From the NCBI GenBank assembly GCA_910587165.1, contig CAJUKP010000002.1:133567-197566 (forward strand): 64,000 bases of DNA. Reading direction: 5' to 3'. The translations under genes were made by a program, and so were the position numbers. The DNA is from an uncultured Duncaniella sp. Lineage in GTDB: Bacteria; Bacteroidota; Bacteroidia; Bacteroidales; Muribaculaceae. Shown here in pieces: positions 58,837 through 64,000 of the stretch. Below the pieces are notes generated by a model, which was given only the letters and a program-made list of their open reading frames with translations, searched no databases and was not told the DNA's origin. Numbering within the stretch: position 1 is the first letter of the stretch; each line of letters starts with the position of its first letter.

Positions 58837-60003
58837 ATGAACGCAAACGAATTAGGATTTTCAGAGATTGCGCCATACGATGACGCCAGTTTTGCTGAAC
58901 AAATCAGCCGGATGGTAAAGGATCCGGGATTTGAACACGCTGTGCGCTGGGTGCTTCCGGACATAGAATACGGGGATTTTGTGCAGCTTCTTGAGAGTTG
59001 CGAAGGGAAACGTGATTTTCAATATAAAATCATGATGCGTTTCCTTGAGAATCTTGAACGCTCCACCACATCAGGCATAACCTGTACGGGAATTGAAAAT
59101 GTCGACCCGTCGACAGCATACTCATTCATTTCAAATCACCGTGACATAGTTCTTGATGCCTCATTTATAAACTTATGTTTCCTGCGCCGTGGACTCAAGA
59201 CATCTGAGGTCGCTATAGGCGATAATCTGCTCATTTACGACTGGATCACCCATCTCGTGAAACTCAACGGCAGTTTTATAGTCAAACGCAATCTCCCGAC
59301 ACGCCAGGCACTTGACGCCGCCAAACAACTATCGGGTTATATCCATCATGCCATAACCACGAAAGGTGAAAGTATTTGGATAGCTCAGCGCCAAGGCCGA
59401 GCTAAAGATTCAAGTGACCACACACAGGAGAGCGTAATCAAAATGCTCGGTCTGGCCGGTGGAGGCACTCTCGCGGCTAACATAAGCGAGCTTAACATCC
59501 TTCCGGTTGCCATTTCCTACGAATTCGATCCGAATGATTATCTGAAAGCCCGTGAATGGCTTCTTCGCCATCGTGACCCCGAATTCAAGAAGAGCCAGCA
59601 TGACGACCTGTTCTCAATGGAGACAGGCCTGCTTGGAATGAAGGGACGAGTTCATATAGCATTCGCCGGATGCATATCTCCGCTTGTCAAAGCCCTCGAA
59701 GGGGAAGACAAACAGGAAGTGGTCAGAATGGTTTGTCGCCATATTGACTGTGGCATCCATGTGGGCTATAAGATATTCCCTATAAACTATGTGGCTTACG
59801 ACCGTGCTTTCGACTCCGAAATGTACGCCGACCGCTATTCTTCAGAAGAGGCGGACAATGTGACAAAGTATATCGAAGGTCAACTTGACAAAGTAGATGT
59901 ACCCGACATCACCACCCAAGAACGCAATTTCATGAGGACATATATGTACACCATGTATGCCAATCCTCTCCGCAATAAGCTCCTTGCTGCCGGTTATTGC
60001 TAA
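58837..60003 (+). CDS. Glycerol-3-phosphate/lysophospholipid acyltransferase (LPLAT-like)
   Basis: The 388-aa protein has the PlsC-type motif FISNHRDIVLD (NHxxxD, residues about 98-104) and IWIAQRQGRAKDS, the substrate-binding block. It transfers acyl groups to a lysophospholipid-type or glycerol-phosphate acceptor at the inner membrane. It is longer than PlsC (about 245 aa), with an added C-terminal segment and few hydrophobic helices, so it is a distinct LPLAT subgroup. The metallophosphoesterase follows after 16 bp; the two may both act on membrane lipids. Confidence 0.82.
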   Translation: MNANELGFSEIAPYDDASFAEQISRMVKDPGFEHAVRWVLPDIEYGDFVQLLESCEGKRDFQYKIMMRFLENLERSTTSGITCTGIENVDPSTAYSFISNHRDIVLDASFINLCFLRRGLKTSEVAIGDNLLIYDWITHLVKLNGSFIVKRNLPTRQALDAAKQLSGYIHHAITTKGESIWIAQRQGRAKDSSDHTQESVIKMLGLAGGGTLAANISELNILPVAISYEFDPNDYLKAREWLLRHRDPEFKKSQHDDLFSMETGLLGMKGRVHIAFAGCISPLVKALEGEDKQEVVRMVCRHIDCGIHVGYKIFPINYVAYDRAFDSEMYADRYSSEEADNVTKYIEGQLDKVDVPDITTQERNFMRTYMYTMYANPLRNKLLAAGYC

Positions 60004-60019
60004 ATCAACCTCCCATACG

Positions 60020-61207
60020 ATGCGACTTCTGCTCCTCCCGGCCATAATTATCATCCTGGTCAACCTGCTGGTTGACAGCTACATTTATGGCATATTAAAA
60101 CGCCGTTGCGACAAGCTTTGGCCGTCGCGTGTGCAACTTGTCTCAGCGTTGCTGTTCCAGCTTGCTGTAATCGTTGCCATCTGCCTTCCACGAAGAGGCG
60201 GTGACAATACCGTGCTTCTTGCGGTGATGTGGACACTCTACTCATATCTCACCGTATACGTGGCCAAATATATCTATGTGGCTGTTGATCTGTTATCACG
60301 CATACCGGAACTCATCCACCGGAGAAGAATCAAATGGCTGACGGCAGCAGGATCGGTAATGGCCATCGGTGTATTTGGAGCAATGTGGTGGGGGGCGCTC
60401 ATAAACCGCTTCGCCATACAGGTGAAAGAGGTGGACATACCCGTATCAGATCTTCCCTACAATTTTGACGGGTTCCGTATAGCACAGATATCAGACCTCC
60501 ATACAGGCACCTTCGGCAACGACACTTCTTTTGTCAGCAAACTTGTGGATAAGGTTAATTCACTTAATCCGGATGTGATTGTATTTACAGGTGATATCGT
60601 CAATTCCAGGACATCAGAATTGCAACCTCACACGTCTCCACTCTCTCGTCTCCATGCCCGTTATGGTGTTTTCTCAATACTTGGAAACCATGACTACGGG
60701 GACTATTCCGATTGGCCTAATGAGATCTCGAAACAGCAAAACATGGATCAGCTCATATCCATGCAGAAAGATATGGGATGGCGTCTGCTGCTTAACGAAA
60801 CGGAATTCATACATTCTGGAACAGATTCCATAGCACTAATTGGAGTGGAGAACATAGGCGATCCACCCTTCAAGGTCTACGGCTCACTCACGCAGGCATA
60901 TCCTGCTGTCAGCGATAGTGTATGCAAAGTTCTACTGACTCATAATCCTGCTCATTGGACCGATTCGATCGCGAACAATCCTGCTGCAAACATAGCCCTG
61001 ACACTTTCCGGCCACACCCATGCCATGCAGATGCAGATGGGAAGCTGGTCTCCGGCGATATGGCGCTATGACACATGGGGAGGACTGTATAACGACATAG
61101 ACTCAACACATTATCTGTATGTAAATATCGGCGACGGGACTGTGGGTTTTCCCGCACGTATCGGAGCAACACCTGAAATAACAATCCTAACACTCAAAAA
61201 AAGGTAA
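60020..61207 (+). CDS. Membrane-anchored metallophosphoesterase
   Basis: The 395-aa protein has four N-terminal membrane helices (from about residue 1 to 130) and a calcineurin-like phosphoesterase domain with the five motifs in order: SDLHTG, TGDIVNS, GNHDYG, LTHNPAHW and SGHTHAMQM. Such proteins hydrolyse phosphate esters, often pyrophosphates in lipid metabolism. ATG at 60020 is chosen because the upstream frame lies inside the acyltransferase gene. Cotranscribed with the acyltransferase (16-bp gap); Tex follows after 8 bp. Confidence 0.88.
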   Translation: MRLLLLPAIIIILVNLLVDSYIYGILKRRCDKLWPSRVQLVSALLFQLAVIVAICLPRRGGDNTVLLAVMWTLYSYLTVYVAKYIYVAVDLLSRIPELIHRRRIKWLTAAGSVMAIGVFGAMWWGALINRFAIQVKEVDIPVSDLPYNFDGFRIAQISDLHTGTFGNDTSFVSKLVDKVNSLNPDVIVFTGDIVNSRTSELQPHTSPLSRLHARYGVFSILGNHDYGDYSDWPNEISKQQNMDQLISMQKDMGWRLLLNETEFIHSGTDSIALIGVENIGDPPFKVYGSLTQAYPAVSDSVCKVLLTHNPAHWTDSIANNPAANIALTLSGHTHAMQMQMGSWSPAIWRYDTWGGLYNDIDSTHYLYVNIGDGTVGFPARIGATPEITILTLKKR

Positions 61208-61215
61208 TACAACCT

Positions 61216-63360
61216 ATGGTAAACGTTCACGCCAATATAATAACAAAGGAATTAGGCACACACCTGCGCAAGCACGTAGCCGCCTGTCTGCGTCTGCTTG
61301 ACGACGGAGCCACAGTCCCTTTCATAGCGCGATACCGTAAGGAAGCCACCGGGGCAATGGACGAGGTGACCGTGCGCACCGTACAACTCAGACATGAAGC
61401 TCTGTCCGAACTGGACAAACGGAAAGAATATATAAAAGGGGTGATAAAGGATAGGGGAGACCTGACTCCCGAGCTTGAGCTAAGAATAGACGAGACACTG
61501 GATACCGTCGCACTTGAGGATATTTATCTCCCTTACAAGCCCAAACGCAACACAAGGGCCCAGGCTGCCCGCACTCTCGGGTTAGAGCCATTGGCCAAAA
61601 TGCTCATGGCACAGAATTCGGCAAGTTCTCCTGAGATTCTTGCCGCCAAGTTTGTCAAAGGGGATGTGGCTTCAGCCAAAGATGCCATAGACGGGGCGTC
61701 AGATATAATCGCCGAATGGGTAAGCGAAAATGAGAAAGCACGCAATATAGTCCGTGCGCGTTTTCAACGTTCTGCCGTGATATCCTCAAAGGTCATATCC
61801 GGGAAAGAGGAAGAGGGAAACACCTATCAAAACTACTATGATTTCTCCGAGCCATTACGCACCTGCAATTCCCACAGATATCTTGCAATGCGTCGGGGCG
61901 AGGAAGAGGGCTTCCTGAAAGTCTCGATAAACATTGATGATGACGAGATGACGGATCGTCTCACCCGTATGTTTGTCCGATCATCCGCATCCCCCGCGGC
62001 GGCAGCAGTCGTAAGAAGCGCGGTAAAAGATGGTTACAAACGTTTGATGCGTCCTTCAATAGAGACCGAAGTGGCCGCCGCAACTAAAGAGAAAAGCGAT
62101 ATAGCTGCCATACAGCTTTTTGCCGATAATGTCCGCCAGCTACTCATGGCCGCGCCGCTTGGCCATAAGAGAGTGATCGCGATTGATCCCGGATTCCGCA
62201 CCGGATGCAAGGTCGTCGCACTTGACGAACAGGGTAACCTTCTTGAACATGATGTGATATATCCGACACCACCGGCCAACGATTTTGTAGGTGCTGCCGA
62301 CACATTGTGTTATATGGTCAACCGGCACAGGATTGACGCAATCGCCGTTGGAAATGGCACAGCAGGACGCGAGACCGAACGATTCCTCCGCGATGTCGTA
62401 TTCCCCCGCAGGGTGCAGATATACATGGTCAGCGAGCAAGGTGCTTCCATCTACTCCGCATCCGAGGTGGCTCGCGAGGAGTTTCCCGAAGAAGATGTCA
62501 CTGTCCGTGGAGCAGTATCTATTGGTCGCCGCCTTCTTGATCCGTTGGCTGAGCTCGTCAAGATTGATCCCAAGAGTATTGGCGTCGGACAATACCAACA
62601 CGCCGTAAACCAGACCAGACTCAAGGAGTCGCTCGACTTCGTGGTCTCGAGTTGCGTCAACGCTGTAGGAGTGAATGTCAATACTGCCTCGCGCCAGCTT
62701 CTCAGCTACGTTTCAGGCATAGGTCCGGCTCTTGCTGCAAACATAGTGACCTATCGGGCTGAGAACGGCCCCTTCAACTCTCGTTCAGAGCTGCTGAACG
62801 TCCCGCGTATGGGAGAAAAAGCCTTTCAGCTTTGTGCCGGATTCCTTCGCATACCCGATTCCCCAAATCCGCTTGACAACACCGGTGTTCACCCTGAGAG
62901 ATATTCTCTTGTTGAACAGATTGCGTCAGATGCGGGATCGGATGTCGCGACTTTAACCCGGAACAGAGCCCAGCTCCATAACATAGAACTTGACAAATAC
63001 GTCACAAAAGAAATAGGCCTGCCTACACTTACAGATATTATAATCGAGCTTGAGAAACCGGGACTTGATCCGCGCGAGAAGGAAGAGGAGCAAATCTTTG
63101 ATGACTCCATCCGTAAGATTGATGATCTCCATCTCGGGCAGGAACTCAGCGGAAAGGTCAATAATATAACTGCCTTCGGAGTCTTTGTCGATCTCGGCAT
63201 GAAAGAAAACGGCCTCATACATATTTCACAGTTAAGCGACAGATTCATTTCCTCTCCCGCCGATGTCGTGAGAATCGGGCAGCGTGTGAGAGTGAAAGTG
63301 CTTGATATCGACGCTCAACGCGGACGTATAGCCCTGACGATGAAAGGCATTGCACAATAA
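61216..63360 (+). CDS. tex: Tex-family RNA-binding transcription accessory protein
   Basis: The 714-aa protein has the Tex order of domains: N-terminal helical region (RYRKEATGAMDEV), YqgF-like RNase H fold (VIAIDPGFRTGCKVVALDEQ), helix-hairpin-helix (YVSGIGPALAANIVTYR and LNVPRMGEKAFQLCAGFLRI) and a C-terminal S1 domain (GKVNNITAFGVFVDLGMKEN). Tex binds nucleic acid and affects transcription and stress survival. It follows the metallophosphoesterase by 8 bp and is followed by the FolK-like gene after 21 bp. Confidence 0.95.
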   Translation: MVNVHANIITKELGTHLRKHVAACLRLLDDGATVPFIARYRKEATGAMDEVTVRTVQLRHEALSELDKRKEYIKGVIKDRGDLTPELELRIDETLDTVALEDIYLPYKPKRNTRAQAARTLGLEPLAKMLMAQNSASSPEILAAKFVKGDVASAKDAIDGASDIIAEWVSENEKARNIVRARFQRSAVISSKVISGKEEEGNTYQNYYDFSEPLRTCNSHRYLAMRRGEEEGFLKVSINIDDDEMTDRLTRMFVRSSASPAAAAVVRSAVKDGYKRLMRPSIETEVAAATKEKSDIAAIQLFADNVRQLLMAAPLGHKRVIAIDPGFRTGCKVVALDEQGNLLEHDVIYPTPPANDFVGAADTLCYMVNRHRIDAIAVGNGTAGRETERFLRDVVFPRRVQIYMVSEQGASIYSASEVAREEFPEEDVTVRGAVSIGRRLLDPLAELVKIDPKSIGVGQYQHAVNQTRLKESLDFVVSSCVNAVGVNVNTASRQLLSYVSGIGPALAANIVTYRAENGPFNSRSELLNVPRMGEKAFQLCAGFLRIPDSPNPLDNTGVHPERYSLVEQIASDAGSDVATLTRNRAQLHNIELDKYVTKEIGLPTLTDIIIELEKPGLDPREKEEEQIFDDSIRKIDDLHLGQELSGKVNNITAFGVFVDLGMKENGLIHISQLSDRFISSPADVVRIGQRVRVKVLDIDAQRGRIALTMKGIAQ

Positions 63361-63381
63361 ACATATAATAAAAACATATCT

Positions 63382-63780
63382 ATGGACTCTTTAATCCCAT
63401 TCACCGTCGGCATAGGCAGTAACACTCCCTACCGCGAGAAACAGGTGAAAAATGCCATCGACTTCATCTGCGAGCGGTTGTCGGAATGCAAAGTCTCGTC
63501 AGTCTACGAATCGCCAGCTGTCTCAGGCGATGGGACCACTTATACCAACGCTGTGATCCACGGTCGCACCTCAATGAGCTCCGATCAGCTTGTCACACTC
63601 CTGAAGGATTACGAGTCCATACAGGAACGCACGGAAACAGAGAACAAGACCGGGCGCGTTGTCATAGACCTTGACCTGGTTCTATACGACTCACGTATAT
63701 TACGCCCCAAAGACTTCGAGAGCCATTATTTCAACCGTGGCTACTCTGAGCTCCTCGCCAAAGGAGCTTACATAGACTGA
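63382..63780 (+). CDS. HPPK-like (FolK-type) pyrophosphokinase, short form
   Basis: The 132-aa protein has the HPPK start VGIGSNTPYREKQV, the SSVYESPAV segment and VVIDLDLVLYDSRIL, which aligns with the metal-binding RxxDLDILLY motif of FolK. FolK transfers pyrophosphate from ATP to hydroxymethyl-dihydropterin in folate synthesis. It is shorter than FolK (about 160 aa) and lacks part of the central loops (RxxxxxRxxGPRxxD-like) seen in typical members, so a full catalytic role is uncertain. Last gene of the cluster. Confidence 0.75.
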   Translation: MDSLIPFTVGIGSNTPYREKQVKNAIDFICERLSECKVSSVYESPAVSGDGTTYTNAVIHGRTSMSSDQLVTLLKDYESIQERTETENKTGRVVIDLDLVLYDSRILRPKDFESHYFNRGYSELLAKGAYID

Positions 63781-63796
63781 AAGCAAACTCTTATAA

Positions 63797-63859
63797 AAAC
63801 CGGTCACGTAGTTTCATTTGCGCCATATTGGCGGTGATATGAAACTACGTGACCGGTTT
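63797..63859. terminator. Long perfect hairpin after the FolK-like gene
   Basis: Perfect 21-bp arms (63797-63817 with 63839-63859) around a 21-nt loop, 17 bp after the stop. It has only a short T-stretch. Confidence 0.75.
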
Positions 63860-63904
63860 GCAATTCCTTACATCCGCTCCGGATATATAGAAAGATATAT
63901 GAGA

Positions 63905-63935
63905 AGAGAGGTCACATCTTAAAGATATGACCTCT
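63905..63935 (-). terminator. Terminator of tRNA-His
   Basis: An 8-bp stem (63907-63914 with 63928-63935) extended by ATCTT/AAGAT, 13 nt after the tRNA on the minus strand and followed by TCTTCTC. Confidence 0.6.
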
Positions 63936-63947
63936 TCCTGACCTTTG

Positions 63948-64000
63948 GGTGAACAGTGGGGGTCGAACCCACGACCTTCGGAACCACAATCCGACGCTCT
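63948..64000 (-). tRNA. tRNA-His (anticodon GTG), partial
   Basis: The 3' two-thirds of a tRNA: anticodon loop TTGTGGT in stem TCGGA/TCCGA, T arm GTGGGTTCGACCCCCAC and 3' acceptor TGTTCAC. The 5' acceptor strand and D arm lie beyond the right edge of the window. Confidence 0.85.

Noticed and set aside
1..64000. CRISPR array, rRNA, or intact insertion sequence
   Set aside because: No spaced short direct repeats, no rRNA motifs and no intact transposase with terminal repeats were seen.

Overview
The window looks like chromosomal DNA of a Bacteroidales gut bacterium, probably of the Muribaculaceae type. I infer this from the many TAnnTTTG -7 boxes with TTTG/TTG about 19-21 bp upstream (the Bacteroidetes promoter form), a SusC/SusD pair, DUF4270, PorT and BT_3928-like families, an N-terminal-half glycogen synthase homologue, and a GyrA with an acidic tail. 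No database search was run; family names come from recognised motifs and protein architecture.

Layout. 1-6.4 kb: 5' part of the primary sigma factor gene (minus strand), a glycogen-synthase-like gene with a DUF4270 lipoprotein, DIP1984 and DUF1232 genes, sodB, tRNA-Gly and tRNA-Leu, a tiny membrane protein, a decayed antitoxin/YafQ-type toxin pair, and tRNA-Thr. 6.5-9.7 kb: a galactose operon (galM, sugar nucleotidyltransferase, galK). 9.9-22.4 kb: an ABC-F ATPase, metX with an EamA exporter and LrgA/LrgB, an MscS channel, a 158-aa membrane protein with a 1099-aa AlbA_2 protein, and a GH13 amylase with a patatin. 22.5-37.6 kb: holB-addB-hemW, gyrA with a TPR protein, DUF1599 with a DoxX-like protein and nhaA, and a LysM/PorT-type envelope pair. 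37.7-47 kb: serB with a large receiver/PPDK_N protein, a divergent DXS paralogue, a HxlR-controlled flavin reductase operon, DUF4405 and an AraC regulator. 47.4-48.8 kb: a TPR protein of unknown role.

48.9-57.5 kb is the most accessory-looking part. A LytTR two-component system, a coiled-coil lipoprotein and an orphan SusC/SusD pair lie between two identical 40-bp direct repeats. A truncated tyrosine-recombinase-like fragment runs into the left repeat. A 24-bp near-identical inverted repeat pair lies near the right repeat, which abuts the terminator of a tRNA-Ser gene. I read this as a candidate, probably immobilised, integrative element.

57.6-64 kb: a TonB-C protein, then an acyltransferase, metallophosphoesterase, Tex and FolK-like cluster, and a partial tRNA-His at the edge. 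Long perfect or near-perfect hairpins recur at gene ends, several without a U-tract. No CRISPR array, rRNA or intact insertion sequence was seen.
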